A model generated the notes under the pieces. The model made no database searches and was not told the DNA's origin. It saw only the letters and a program-made list of their open reading frames with translations. This document shows positions 25,453 to 34,457 of a stretch of DNA of 64,000 nucleotides, piece by piece. Origin of the DNA: Martelella sp. HB161492 (GTDB lineage: Bacteria > Pseudomonadota > Alphaproteobacteria > Rhizobiales > Rhizobiaceae); contig NZ_JAATVV010000016.1 in the NCBI RefSeq assembly GCF_013184775.1, positions 1 to 64,000 of the forward strand, read 5' to 3'. The translations under genes were made by a program, and so were the position numbers. Position 1 is the first letter of the stretch; the number at the start of each line of letters is the position of its first letter.

Positions 25453-26133
25453 TCAGCTGACAGCGACAACAAGATCGGCGTCAATGCCGGACTGGCGTAC
25501 CAGTCTGGCATTGACGAGATCATTCTCACGCGCCCGCCGTTGCGCCGCCGCCAGGGTGAAACCCTGCTCCAGCCAGCGCGCCACCAACCGGTCTTCCAGA
25601 ACCGCCAAGGGAACATCAAGCGCCACCGTCAGATCGAAATGCCGCCGGATCGCCGACCAGGGCGCCTGATCCAGAAGCAGATAATTCCCCTCGACCAGAA
25701 TGATCGGGCAGTTGCGGCTGATCAGCCGCGCCCCGGCGCGCGCAATCTCCAGATCACGATCAAACAGCGGTACGGCAATTGCATCCTCATCGTTGCGGGC
25801 AAGTCGGCCGAGCAGGGCATCGAGGCCGCCGAAATCAAAGGTGAACGGCGCACCCTTGCGCGCCAGCATGCCCTGTTGCGTCAGCACGGTGTCGTCCAGA
25901 TGGAAACCATCCATCGGCACGACCGCTGCCGCCGGGGTCTTCGCTGCCGCGCCATTGAGCCGGTCACACAGACGGCTACTCAAGGTTGACTTGCCGCTTC
26001 CCGGCGCCCCGGCAATCGCGACAAGAAGCCGCGACCGGCCATCCGCCAGCACCCTTATCCGCTCGGCGAGATCATCGACCGCCGCGTGTTGTTCAGCATA
26101 TGCGCTCATCATCCGTTCGGCCCCGGCCGGCAT
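25453..26133 (-). CDS. FrcK-like nucleoside/sugar kinase-fold ATPase
   Basis: 226 residues as listed; an internal MMSAYAEQ start at 26112 (219 residues) is equally possible. The P-loop AIAGAPGSGKST and the uridine/pantothenate-kinase-like features VVPMDGFHLDD and LVEGNYLLLD are clear. The family includes FrcK, the kinase-like protein encoded in rhizobial fructose transport operons. Here it converges with lacI (stops 8 bases apart) and lies 32 kb from the frcACB genes, which lack a kinase gene of their own. Whether it phosphorylates a sugar or a nucleoside is unknown. Confidence 0.75.
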   Translation of the reverse strand: MPAGAERMMSAYAEQHAAVDDLAERIRVLADGRSRLLVAIAGAPGSGKSTLSSRLCDRLNGAAAKTPAAAVVPMDGFHLDDTVLTQQGMLARKGAPFTFDFGGLDALLGRLARNDEDAIAVPLFDRDLEIARAGARLISRNCPIILVEGNYLLLDQAPWSAIRRHFDLTVALDVPLAVLEDRLVARWLEQGFTLAAAQRRARENDLVNARLVRQSGIDADLVVAVS

Positions 26134-26319
26134 CCCGTCGGAATGCTCAGGCCCGCCCCTATCCTTTCCTCAGATTTGGCCCTTTGGGACCGCCACGCAA
26201 CACAGGCCCCTTGCCCGAGACATGAACCGCACGCCTGATCGCCCGCCGCCAGAAACCGACATCCTGCGGTTAACGGCCGGGCCGTCTGTTCCGCTCAGCA
26301 GAAGAAACCAGCAGCACCG

Positions 26320-26361
26320 GCCTGTCAATAATAATTCATTATGAAGTTATTATTGACAGGC
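26320..26361. repeat. perfect 15-bp inverted repeat in a 340-base gene-free stretch
   Basis: Arms GCCTGTCAATAATAA (26320-26334) and TTATTATTGACAGGC (26347-26361) with a 12-base spacer that itself contains TTCA and TGAA. It lies between the kinase start and the IclR stop (26134-26473). No T-run follows on either strand, so it may be a terminator, an operator or a small mobile-element relic. Nothing else recognisable was seen in this gap. Confidence 0.6.
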
Positions 26362-26473
26362 AAAATTTACACCCCGGTAGGCCAGCGCTGGTAGCAGACC
26401 ACCTCGGGCTTGCAATGACGGTATCAGGCCCGCACCCTTTTCGCGGCGCCAGAAAGAGCAGTGCCCGCAACCG

Positions 26474-27259
26474 TCAATCAAGATAGTCGAGCGCCTGCGA
26501 GGCCTCGCCCGTCGCCTTCTTCAGCGCCGCGATGTAATCCGCCTTCTTTGCCTCATCGAAGCGGAACAGCGGGAAGGAAATGCTGACGGCGGCGACGGAA
26601 TGGCCAACATGGTTGAGGATCGGCGCGGCAATGCATCGCACACCTGCCTCGCTTTCCTCGATTTCCTCGGCATAGCCGTTCAGCCGGGCCTGATGCAGCT
26701 GATCAAGAAGGACCTGTTTGTCGCGGATGGTATTCGGCGCGGCAGGCTCCATGGCCATCTTTGCCATCCGCTCGGCAATCTCGTCATCATCCCGGAACGC
26801 CAGCAACGCCTTGCCAAGCGAGGTCGAATGCAGCGGATTGCGCATGCCAAGCGTCGAATTCATCGAAAGGCTATAGGTCGAATCATATTGGTGGATATAG
26901 ACGACGCGCTGTTCGCGCCCGTCCAGCACACCGAGATTGAGCGATTCACCCGTCACCCGCGACAGCTTGCCCATCACCTTGTCGGCAACCCGCAGGATAT
27001 CGGCCTGGCTCTTGAGTGATCGCGCGGCAAGACTGAAAAGCCGCAGCGACAGCGCGTATTTCTCGGTATCAGGGTCCTGCTCGACATAACCGAGGTCAAT
27101 CATGGTCTGAAGGAGACGATGGGTCGTGCTTTTCGAGGTCATGGCGCATTGCGCGACTTCGGCAAGACCGCTTGCGCGATTTTCCGCCAGCGTTTCGAGC
27201 ACGGCAAAAACTTTCAGAACCGCTGCGACATTTTCCGTTTTGGACGGCGCTTGTGCCAT
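26474..27259 (-). CDS. IclR-family transcriptional regulator
   Basis: 261 residues. The winged HTH (about 10-75: VLKVFAVLETLAENRASGLAEVAQ and KSTTHRLLQTMIDLGYVEQ) precedes the IclR effector domain (about 85-250, including STSLGKALLAF and AGVRCIAAPILNH). It is divergent from the GH105/TRAP operon across 205 AT-rich bases. The best-known relatives in this setting are KdgR-type regulators of pectin and uronate catabolism, so a ketodeoxyuronate-type inducer is plausible but inferred. Confidence 0.88.
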   Translation of the reverse strand: MAQAPSKTENVAAVLKVFAVLETLAENRASGLAEVAQCAMTSKSTTHRLLQTMIDLGYVEQDPDTEKYALSLRLFSLAARSLKSQADILRVADKVMGKLSRVTGESLNLGVLDGREQRVVYIHQYDSTYSLSMNSTLGMRNPLHSTSLGKALLAFRDDDEIAERMAKMAMEPAAPNTIRDKQVLLDQLHQARLNGYAEEIEESEAGVRCIAAPILNHVGHSVAAVSISFPLFRFDEAKKADYIAALKKATGEASQALDYLD

Positions 27260-27267
27260 TTTTTGTG

Positions 27268-27284
27268 TTCCATCTTTTTTGGAA
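27268..27284. promoter_or_regulatory. IclR-type operator candidate
   Basis: TTCCA and TGGAA arms around a seven-base T-rich spacer, nine bases from the IclR start codon. Further TGGAA and TTCCA half-sites occur at about 27324 and 27373 in the same divergent region, consistent with IclR-family sites controlling both directions. Confidence 0.4.
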
Positions 27285-27464
27285 TAGCATTCTGAAAAAT
27301 GAAGAAGACAATGTCAATACTTTTGGAATGAAAGTTTAACACACTGAAAAATAAACAAAAATCAATTTGAAATTCCATCACAGAAATGGGTTGCATGGCG
27401 TTTCGAATTGTGATCACATAAAAAACGGAATTGAATTTCATTTTTTTCGGTCTGGGAGGCCAGA

Positions 27465-28589
27465 ATGGTGATGCACCCGCTTCTGCGTCAAAAAGAACAC
27501 TTCATCACCCGGGACGCAGTCTGCGGCCTGATCGACCGGCTTGCCGACAATCTCGTCCACATCAAGGATGAAACGGGGGACTTCCTGTTGCGCCTCGATG
27601 ATGGAAGGGTGATCGACACCAAGGGCTGGGCGGGCTGGGAATGGACCCATGGCATCGGCCTTTATGGGCTGTTCAAATACTGGCAGCTCACCGGCAACAA
27701 GGCTGCCTTTAAGATCATCACGGACTGGTTCTCGGCGCGTCTTGCCGAAGGGACGCCGACGAAGAATGTCAATACCGTTGCGCCGTTCCTGACGCTGGCC
27801 TTCCTTTACGAGCAGAACCCCAATCCGGTGTGGAAGCCCTATCTGGAAACCTGGGCGGAATGGGTCATGCATGAAATGCCCAAGACCCGCGAGCAGGGCA
27901 TCCAGCACATCGTCTACAACAGCGTCAACGATCAGCAGATGTGGGACGACACGCTGATGATGAGCGTGCTGCCGCTGACCAAGATCGGCCAGGTTCTCAA
28001 CCGGCCGGACTATATCGAGGAAGCAAAATACCAGTTCCTGATCCACACCCATTATCTCGCCGACCGCGCGACCGGCCTCTGGTATCACGGCTGGAGCTTT
28101 GACGGGAACCACAACTTCGCCAAAGCGCTGTGGGCACGCGGCAATTCCTGGATCACCATCGCCATTCCCGAATTTCTTGATCTCCTGCAGCCGGCGGACA
28201 ATGACCCGATCCGCCGCCACCTCGTCTCCACCTTTGCCCGGCAGGCAAAAACACTGAAGGAAACGCAGGATGAAAGCGGCCTCTGGCACACACTGATCGA
28301 TGACCCGTCAAGCTATGTCGAAACCTCGGCCACCGCCGGTTTCGCCTATGGATTGATGAAGGGTCTCAGAATGCGGCTCTTAAGCGAGGACTATCGTGAG
28401 ACGGCCGAAACGGCGGTCCGCGCCGTCATTGCCAATATCAGCGAAGACGGCGAGCTGAAAAACGTCTCCTTCGGAACCGCCATGGGGGCCGATCTCGACT
28501 ATTACCGGCAGATCAAACTGACCTCCATGCCCTATGGGCAGGCGATGGCGATGTTCTGCCTGTCTGAATATCTGCGCGCCTTCATCTGA
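27465..28589 (+). CDS. GH105-type unsaturated glucuronyl/galacturonyl hydrolase
   Basis: 374-residue (alpha/alpha)6-barrel enzyme of the GH88/GH105 superfamily. It carries the WEWTHGIGLYGL opening, MWDDTLMMSVLPL (the aspartate in the DDT element is the usual catalytic position), WARGNSWI and ETSATAGFAYG. The enzyme hydrates the 4,5-double bond left by lyases on uronic acid oligomers, releasing a ketodeoxyuronate. It has no signal peptide. It heads the TRAP operon, so lyase products made by the neighbouring heparinase-like protein or taken up by the TRAP system are likely substrates. Confidence 0.85.
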   Translation: MVMHPLLRQKEHFITRDAVCGLIDRLADNLVHIKDETGDFLLRLDDGRVIDTKGWAGWEWTHGIGLYGLFKYWQLTGNKAAFKIITDWFSARLAEGTPTKNVNTVAPFLTLAFLYEQNPNPVWKPYLETWAEWVMHEMPKTREQGIQHIVYNSVNDQQMWDDTLMMSVLPLTKIGQVLNRPDYIEEAKYQFLIHTHYLADRATGLWYHGWSFDGNHNFAKALWARGNSWITIAIPEFLDLLQPADNDPIRRHLVSTFARQAKTLKETQDESGLWHTLIDDPSSYVETSATAGFAYGLMKGLRMRLLSEDYRETAETAVRAVIANISEDGELKNVSFGTAMGADLDYYRQIKLTSMPYGQAMAMFCLSEYLRAFI

Positions 28590-28638
28590 GGCCCGCAGCA
28601 CCACCCTTATTCCAATTGATCATGCTGGGAGGACTGAG

Positions 28639-29616
28639 ATGATCAAGACAATAGCATTGCTGGCAACCGTCAGCATATTGGCAAGCGTGTCGGCGGCAGA
28701 GGCAAGAAGCCTGCGCTTCGCCTATGCGAGCAACGCCACGCCGACCGTTCAGGCGATGGAAAAATTCGGCGAGCTTCTATCGGAAAAAACCAATGGCGAA
28801 CTGACGGTGGAATATTTTCCCGATGGTCAGCTCGGCGGCGAACGCGAGCTGGTCGAGATGGTGCAGTCCGGCCTGCTGGACATGACCAAAGTGTCGGGCG
28901 GCCTGATGGAGAGCTTCTCACCGGTCTACGGCGTATTCTCCATGCCCTATCTGTTCGACAATCAGGATCATTTCTACAAGGCGATGGATGATGCGGCGAT
29001 CATGGACCCGATCTACCAGTCGACCGCCAGCCAGGGCATGCTGGGCCTGACCTATTATGACAGCGGCGCCCGGTCCTTCTATACCTCCAAGGTGCCGGTT
29101 CAGCATGTCGCGGACCTGAAGGGCCTGAAAATTCGCGTGCTGCAGAGCCCGACCTCAATCAAGATGGTCGAAATGCTGGGCGGTTCGCCGATCGCCATGG
29201 CCCAGGATGAGGTCTATACCTCTATTCAGCAGGGCGTTCTCGATGGAGCCGAGAACAATGAATTCGCGCTCACCATCGCCCGCCACGGCGAAGTGGCCAA
29301 GAACTACTCCTATGACATGCATACCCGCATTCCGGATATCATGCTGATCTCCAAGAAGACCTTCGACAGCCTGACGCCGGATGAGCAGAAGGCTGTGGTA
29401 GAGGCGGCCAAGGAATCAACCGAATTCCAGAAGGGCGTCTGGGGCGAGGCCGTTGCTGCCACCAAGCAAGAAGCCGCCGACAAGTTCGGTGTCACCTATT
29501 ATTACCCGGACGTTTCCGAATTCCAGGCAGCGGTGCAGCCGATGTATGACGATCTGAAATCGGATCCGGAAAAGTACAAGGTTTATGAGGAGATCCGCGC
29601 GGACGCGGGTAAGTAA
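28639..29616 (+). CDS. dctP: TRAP transporter substrate-binding protein DctP
   Basis: 325-residue DctP-family periplasmic protein with a signal peptide ending near SAAEARS. The conserved arginine that salt-bridges ligand carboxylates lies in LKGLKIRVLQSP, and the AENNEF asparagine is in place. The start MIKTIALL has a strong GGGAGGA ribosome-binding site; a longer frame runs into the GH105 gene and is rejected. A carboxylate-bearing sugar (a uronate or unsaturated uronate) is the likely ligand from context. Confidence 0.9.
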   Translation: MIKTIALLATVSILASVSAAEARSLRFAYASNATPTVQAMEKFGELLSEKTNGELTVEYFPDGQLGGERELVEMVQSGLLDMTKVSGGLMESFSPVYGVFSMPYLFDNQDHFYKAMDDAAIMDPIYQSTASQGMLGLTYYDSGARSFYTSKVPVQHVADLKGLKIRVLQSPTSIKMVEMLGGSPIAMAQDEVYTSIQQGVLDGAENNEFALTIARHGEVAKNYSYDMHTRIPDIMLISKKTFDSLTPDEQKAVVEAAKESTEFQKGVWGEAVAATKQEAADKFGVTYYYPDVSEFQAAVQPMYDDLKSDPEKYKVYEEIRADAGK

Positions 29617-29618
29617 AG

Positions 29619-30131
29619 ATGCGGATCATCCGTCGGATCCTGGATGGCATCGTGGCGTCGGCCATGGCTATCCTGCTCTCCGCCATGGTGGCGGTTCTCG
29701 CCTGGCAGGTATTCAGCCGCTATGTGCTGAATGCACCCTCGACCTTTTCGGAAGAGTTTCTGCGGTTCGGCGTGATCTGGCTCTCACTTCTGGGCGCGGC
29801 CTTTTCCACCGGCCGCGGCACCCATATGGCCATCGACCTCCTGACCGAGATGGCCCATGGCAGGACAAAGGCGGCGCTGATGGCGCTGGTACCGGTGTCC
29901 TTCATCATCTTCTCGGTGCTGGTGCTGATCATCGGCGGCATGCGCGGCGTCAATATCGCCGCGCATCAGACCAGCCCGGTGCTGGGCGTGCCGATGGGCC
30001 TCATCTATGCCAGCCTGCCGGTCTCCGGCGTGCTGATGCTGATCTACAGCCTGCTAAACCTCGTTGACCTCATGACCGGGAAACGGTCCCTGCCGGATAC
30101 GATCGACAGGGCCGTGACCGCGGGAGACTGA
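29619..30131 (+). CDS. dctQ: TRAP transporter small membrane subunit DctQ
   Basis: 170 residues with four predicted helices, including the DctQ pattern WQVFSRYVLNAPSTFSEEFLRF. It couples the binding protein to the large permease. It starts two bases after the dctP stop and ends four bases before dctM. Confidence 0.9.
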   Translation: MRIIRRILDGIVASAMAILLSAMVAVLAWQVFSRYVLNAPSTFSEEFLRFGVIWLSLLGAAFSTGRGTHMAIDLLTEMAHGRTKAALMALVPVSFIIFSVLVLIIGGMRGVNIAAHQTSPVLGVPMGLIYASLPVSGVLMLIYSLLNLVDLMTGKRSLPDTIDRAVTAGD

Positions 30132-30135
30132 TATC

Positions 30136-31434
30136 ATGGCCGGACCCGCCAGCCTTATCCTGATTGCCGTCTTCGGCGTTCTGGCCCTTCTCGGCATTCC
30201 GCTTGCCGTTTCGCTTGTGGCCGCCGCCCTTTCGGCCGTCGTCCTCATCGCCCCCTTCGACATGGCGCTGTTCACCTCGGCGCAGAAGATGCTCGCCAGC
30301 CTCGACAGCTTCTCGCTGCTGGCCGTACCCTTTTTCATCCTGTCCGGCGTGATGATGAATTCCGGCGGCATCGCCGTGCGCCTCGTCAACTTCGCCAAGC
30401 TGATCGCCGGCCGCATTCCCGGCTCGCTTGCCCAGACCAATATCGCCGGCAATATGCTGTTCGGCTGCATTTCCGGCTCGGCGATCGCCGCCTCCACGTC
30501 AATCGGCGGCGTCATGGTGCCGATGCAGGCGGAGGAAGGCTATGACCGTGATTTCGCCGCCGCCGTCAACATCGCCTCGGCGCCGACCGGCATGCTGATC
30601 CCGCCGACGACGGCTTTCATCATCTATTCGCTGGTTTCCGGCGGCACCTCGATTGCGGCGCTTTTCCTGGCTGGCGCTGTCGCCGGTACCGCCTGGGGGC
30701 TTGGCATGATGACGCTGACCGGCCTCATCGCCTGGAAGCGCGGCTACAGGACATCCGGCTGGGTCGGCATGCGCGCCGCCTGGCAGATCACAATCGAGGC
30801 ACTGCCGAGCCTGATGCTGATCGTTATCATTATCGGCGGCATCATGAGCGGGATCTTTACCGCCGTGGAGGCCTCCGGCATCGCCGTCATCTATACGATG
30901 CTGCTGACCTTCGTCATCCATCGCACCCGTCCGCCGAAGGCCTTCTTCGCCTTTCTGGTCGAGACGGCGCAGATGACCGGCACGATCATGCTGCTGCTGG
31001 CGGCTTCGGCGGCCCTTTCCTTCACCATGGCCTTCACCGGCATTCCCGCCGCCGTTACAGCGCTGATCCTCGGCGTGTCCGACAATCCGATCATCGTTTT
31101 CCTGATCATCAATGCCCTGCTTCTGGTGATCGGCTGCTTCATGGATATCGGCCCGGCGATCCTGATCTTCACCCCGATCCTGCTGCCGATCTTCGTCAAG
31201 ATGGGCGGCGATCCGATCCATTTCGGGGTGATCATGGTGTTCAATCTGGCGATCGGAACGATCACGCCACCGGTAGGCACCGGGCTTTTCGTCGGCGCCA
31301 GCGTCGCCAAGGTGAAAGTCGAACGCTGCATCCGCGCCCTCGGCCCCTATTACATCCTGCTGTTCGCTCTGCTGATGCTGGTCACCTACTGGCCGGCGCT
31401 CACGCTCTGGCTGCCGCGTCACGCAGGTCTGTAA
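30136..31434 (+). CDS. dctM: TRAP transporter large permease DctM
   Basis: 432-residue polytopic permease of normal DctM length. Family features are FFILSGVMMNSGGIA, a NMLFGCISGSAIAASTSIGGVM stretch, SAPTGMLIPPTTAFI and a C-terminal GTITPPVGTGLFV. It carries out sodium- or proton-driven uptake of the DctP-bound acid. It is the last gene of the GH105-DctPQM operon. Confidence 0.9.
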   Translation: MAGPASLILIAVFGVLALLGIPLAVSLVAAALSAVVLIAPFDMALFTSAQKMLASLDSFSLLAVPFFILSGVMMNSGGIAVRLVNFAKLIAGRIPGSLAQTNIAGNMLFGCISGSAIAASTSIGGVMVPMQAEEGYDRDFAAAVNIASAPTGMLIPPTTAFIIYSLVSGGTSIAALFLAGAVAGTAWGLGMMTLTGLIAWKRGYRTSGWVGMRAAWQITIEALPSLMLIVIIIGGIMSGIFTAVEASGIAVIYTMLLTFVIHRTRPPKAFFAFLVETAQMTGTIMLLLAASAALSFTMAFTGIPAAVTALILGVSDNPIIVFLIINALLLVIGCFMDIGPAILIFTPILLPIFVKMGGDPIHFGVIMVFNLAIGTITPPVGTGLFVGASVAKVKVERCIRALGPYYILLFALLMLVTYWPALTLWLPRHAGL

Positions 31435-31437
31435 AAT

Positions 31438-31471
31438 ATGTTCTGCGCTATCAAACTATGGCGCAGAGCAT
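31438..31471. terminator. hairpin after the TRAP operon
   Basis: A 14-base stem with two G-U pairs joins 31438-31451 and 31458-31471 (cores TCTGCGC and GCGCAGA) around a six-base loop, starting three bases after the dctM stop. It is followed by AAAA rather than T on the plus strand. Confidence 0.55.
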
Positions 31472-31606
31472 AAAACGCGAATTTCCGCCAAAGATTGAAT
31501 TAAATTTTTCTTCCAATCCGCATTCCGGCGAAACGTTTTCTTGGTTGCAATCATCGACTTTTCTAGATTGTGGCTGTTTTAGGACAGCCAACAGATCGGT
31601 TCATCG

Positions 31607-32605
31607 ATGAAAAAGACCCTCCTCGCCGCCATCGGCGCCGCCCTCTTGATGATCGCGCCCGCCAGGGCCGACGATCAGGTGGAAATTCTCAACGTTTCCT
31701 ATGATATTGCGCGCGAACTCTACGCGACGATCAACCCGGCCTTCGCCGAATACTGGAAGGGCGAGACGGGGCAGGATGTGACCATCAAGCAGTCGCATGC
31801 CGGCTCCTCCAAACAGGCCCGCGCCATCATGCAGGGGCTGAAGGCCGATCTCGTCACCTTCAACCAGGTGCTTGACGTTCAGGTTCTGGCCGATAACGGC
31901 TTTGTCGCCAAGGACTGGCAGCAGGCGCTCCCGAACAATGCTTCGCCCTACTATTCGCTGCCGGCCTTTCTGGTGCGCAAGGGCAATCCCAAGGGTATCA
32001 AGGACTGGAGCGACCTCGCCCGCGACGATGTCCAGCTCGTGTTCCCGAATCCGAAAACCTCCGGCAATGCCCGCTATACCTATCTCGCCGCCTACGCCTA
32101 TGCGCTGGAGCAGAATGGCGGCGATGACGCCAAGGCGCGCGATTTCGTAGCCAAGATGCTCGGCAATGTCGCCGTCTTCGATACCGGCGGGCGCGGCGCC
32201 ACCACCACCTTTGTCGAACGCGGCATCGGCGACGTGCTGATCACCTTCGAGGCCGAAGTGGAAAATATCCGCAAGGAGTATGGCGAGGACGAATATGAAC
32301 GCGTCGTGCCGTCCATGTCGCTGCTTGCAGAATTCCCGGTCGCCGTTGTCGACAAGGTTGCCAAGGAACGCGGCACGGAAGAGATTTCCAAGGCCTATCT
32401 CGAATATCTCTACAGCGAGCCCGGTCAGGAGATCCTCGCCTCCTTCAACAACCGCGTCCATAACCCGGAAGTGGTGGCAAAATATGCCGACAAGTTCCCG
32501 GATGTGAAGCTTGTCACCGTCGAGGATGTCTTCGGCGGCTGGGAAAAGGCCAATGAAACCCACTTCGCCGACGGCGGCGTGCTGGACCAGCTTCTGGCAA
32601 AATAA
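31607..32605 (+). CDS. sulfate/thiosulfate-binding protein
   Basis: 332-residue periplasmic binding protein of the Sbp/CysP family with a signal peptide ending at APARADD. Family motifs include [37 protein letters not shown] and [18 protein letters not shown], whose backbone and side chains cradle the oxyanion. It begins the cys-type operon and is followed by a hairpin before the permeases. Sulfate and thiosulfate binders are not separable here. Confidence 0.92.
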   Translation: MKKTLLAAIGAALLMIAPARADDQVEILNVSYDIARELYATINPAFAEYWKGETGQDVTIKQSHAGSSKQARAIMQGLKADLVTFNQVLDVQVLADNGFVAKDWQQALPNNASPYYSLPAFLVRKGNPKGIKDWSDLARDDVQLVFPNPKTSGNARYTYLAAYAYALEQNGGDDAKARDFVAKMLGNVAVFDTGGRGATTTFVERGIGDVLITFEAEVENIRKEYGEDEYERVVPSMSLLAEFPVAVVDKVAKERGTEEISKAYLEYLYSEPGQEILASFNNRVHNPEVVAKYADKFPDVKLVTVEDVFGGWEKANETHFADGGVLDQLLAK

Positions 32606-32665
32606 CACTGCCGGGGAGATCGCGGCCCGCCGCCATCCCGCAGCAGATCGTCTTCGACGGCCGTT

Positions 32666-32688
32666 CCTCCGCCTGGTCATGGCGGAGG
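32666..32688 (+). terminator. attenuator between the sulfate-binding protein and permease genes
   Basis: Perfect eight-base stem CCTCCGCC (32666-32673) and GGCGGAGG (32681-32688) with a seven-base loop, followed after eight bases by TTTT. It probably gives more binding protein than permease. Confidence 0.65.
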
Positions 32689-32727
32689 ATCATCTGTTTT
32701 AACCGCGCTTTCACACCAAGGGTTGAT

Positions 32728-33585
32728 ATGAGCCTTTTCATGCCATCAGCAGCGCGCCGTGCCAGCCGCAGCGTCATGCCGGGTTTCGGCCTGACACTCG
32801 GCATCACGCTTCTCTTCGTGGCGCTGATCATCCTGCTGCCGCTCAGCGCGCTGTTCTTCCAGATCGGTCAGCTCGGTCCGGCCGACTACTGGCGTATCAT
32901 CTCCAATGACCGCACGCTCGCCGCCTTCCGGGTGACGATCTCGGCCGCAGCCCTTGCCACGGTCTTCAACGCCTGTTTCGGCCTGCTGCTTGCCTATGTG
33001 ATCACGCGCTACACCTTCCCCGGCAAGCGGCTGATCGATGCGCTGATCGACCTGCCCTTCGCACTGCCGACCGCCGTTGCCGGTATCGCGCTGGTGGCGC
33101 TTTATGACCGCAATGGCTGGATGGGCATGCTCCTGTCCGAGGTCAACATCAAGGTCGCCTATACCTGGTGGGGGATTGCGCTCGCCATGACCTTCACCTC
33201 CGTTCCCTTCGGCGTTCGCACCGTCCAGCCAGTGCTGGAAAGCCTTGAGACTGATCGCGAAGAGGCGGCCCGCACCCTGGGCGCGAGCGATTTTCAGGTG
33301 TTTCGCACCATCATCTTCCCGCAGCTTTTCCCAAGCTTCATCATGGGGGCCTCGCTGGCCTTCGCCCGCTCGCTTGGTGAGTTCGGCGCCGTCATCTTCA
33401 TTGCCGGCAATATGCCCTACAAGACCGAGATTGCATCGCTGCTGATCATGATCCGCCTGGATGAATATGATTTCCCCGCGGCAAGCGCGATTGCAGGAAC
33501 GATCCTGGCACTGGCGCTCATCGTGCTGATTGCCGCCAATATCGCCCAGGCAAGGGCCGCACGTCACCTGAACCGGGGAGCCTGA
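32728..33585 (+). CDS. cysT: sulfate ABC transporter permease CysT
   Basis: 285-residue permease with six helices. The coupling loop DREEAARTLGASDFQVFRTIIFPQLFPSF and the SLGEFGAVIFIAGNMPYKTEIASLLI signature are diagnostic of CysT (CysU). It forms the membrane channel with CysW and lies 2 bases before it. Confidence 0.92.
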   Translation: MSLFMPSAARRASRSVMPGFGLTLGITLLFVALIILLPLSALFFQIGQLGPADYWRIISNDRTLAAFRVTISAAALATVFNACFGLLLAYVITRYTFPGKRLIDALIDLPFALPTAVAGIALVALYDRNGWMGMLLSEVNIKVAYTWWGIALAMTFTSVPFGVRTVQPVLESLETDREEAARTLGASDFQVFRTIIFPQLFPSFIMGASLAFARSLGEFGAVIFIAGNMPYKTEIASLLIMIRLDEYDFPAASAIAGTILALALIVLIAANIAQARAARHLNRGA

Positions 33586-33587
33586 CC

Positions 33588-34439
33588 ATGACACACCAGA
33601 CCGTCACCCATCCCGGTGTCAAGGCGCTTATCCGGCGCCAGCGGGCCAAGAGGCTGGCCCTTGTCCTGATCGCCATCCTGTTTGCCGCCCTCGTCATGGG
33701 CCTGCCGAGCCTTGCCATTTTCGTCCGCGCCTTTTCGCAAGGGCTCTCGACCTATGGCGCTGCGATCTCCGAGCCGGAAACGCTGCATGCCATCAAGCTC
33801 ACCGTGCTGACGGCGCTGATCGCCCTGCCGATCAATATTGCCTTCGGCCTGTCCGCCGCCTGGGCGGTGACCCGCTTCCGCTTTCCCGGCCGGCGCATCC
33901 TGATGACCGTGATCGAACTGCCCTTTTCGATCTCCCCGATCGTTGCCGGTCTGTGCTATCTGCTGGTCTATGGCGCGACCGGGCTTGTCGGCCAATATGC
34001 CGATCTTTACGGCATCCAGCTGATGTTCAACCTCACCGGCATCGTGCTGGTATCGCTGTTCGTCACCTGCCCCTTCGTCGCCCGCGAGGTTATTCCCCTG
34101 ATGGAGGTGAGCGGGCAGGACCAGGAAGAGGCCGCGCTGACGCTCGGCGCCACCGGTTGGCAGACCTTCTTCTTCGTCACCCTGCCGAATATCCGCTGGG
34201 CGCTGCTTTATGGCGCCATCCTCGCCAATGCCCGTGTCATCGGTGAGTTCGGCGCCGTCAGCGTCGTATCCGGCAATATCCGCGGCGAGACCATGACCCT
34301 GCCGCTGCAGGTGCAGCTCCTCTATGACGATTACAACGTTACCGGCGCCTTTGCTGCCGCCACCATTCTGACCGTGATTGCTGTCATCACCCTCATTCTC
34401 CGCTCGGTGATCGAGGCACGGCATCCCGCCACGCACTGA
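33588..34439 (+). CDS. cysW: sulfate ABC transporter permease CysW
   Basis: 283-residue permease with six helices. The CysW pattern ELPFSISPIVAGLCYLLVYG is present, with the coupling loop DQEEAALTLGATGWQTFFFVTLPNI and VIGEFGAVSVVSGNIRGETMTLPL. It is the heterodimer partner of CysT in the inner membrane. Confidence 0.92.
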   Translation: MTHQTVTHPGVKALIRRQRAKRLALVLIAILFAALVMGLPSLAIFVRAFSQGLSTYGAAISEPETLHAIKLTVLTALIALPINIAFGLSAAWAVTRFRFPGRRILMTVIELPFSISPIVAGLCYLLVYGATGLVGQYADLYGIQLMFNLTGIVLVSLFVTCPFVAREVIPLMEVSGQDQEEAALTLGATGWQTFFFVTLPNIRWALLYGAILANARVIGEFGAVSVVSGNIRGETMTLPLQVQLLYDDYNVTGAFAAATILTVIAVITLILRSVIEARHPATH

Positions 34440-34457
34440 GTTTCAAGGACGACCACA

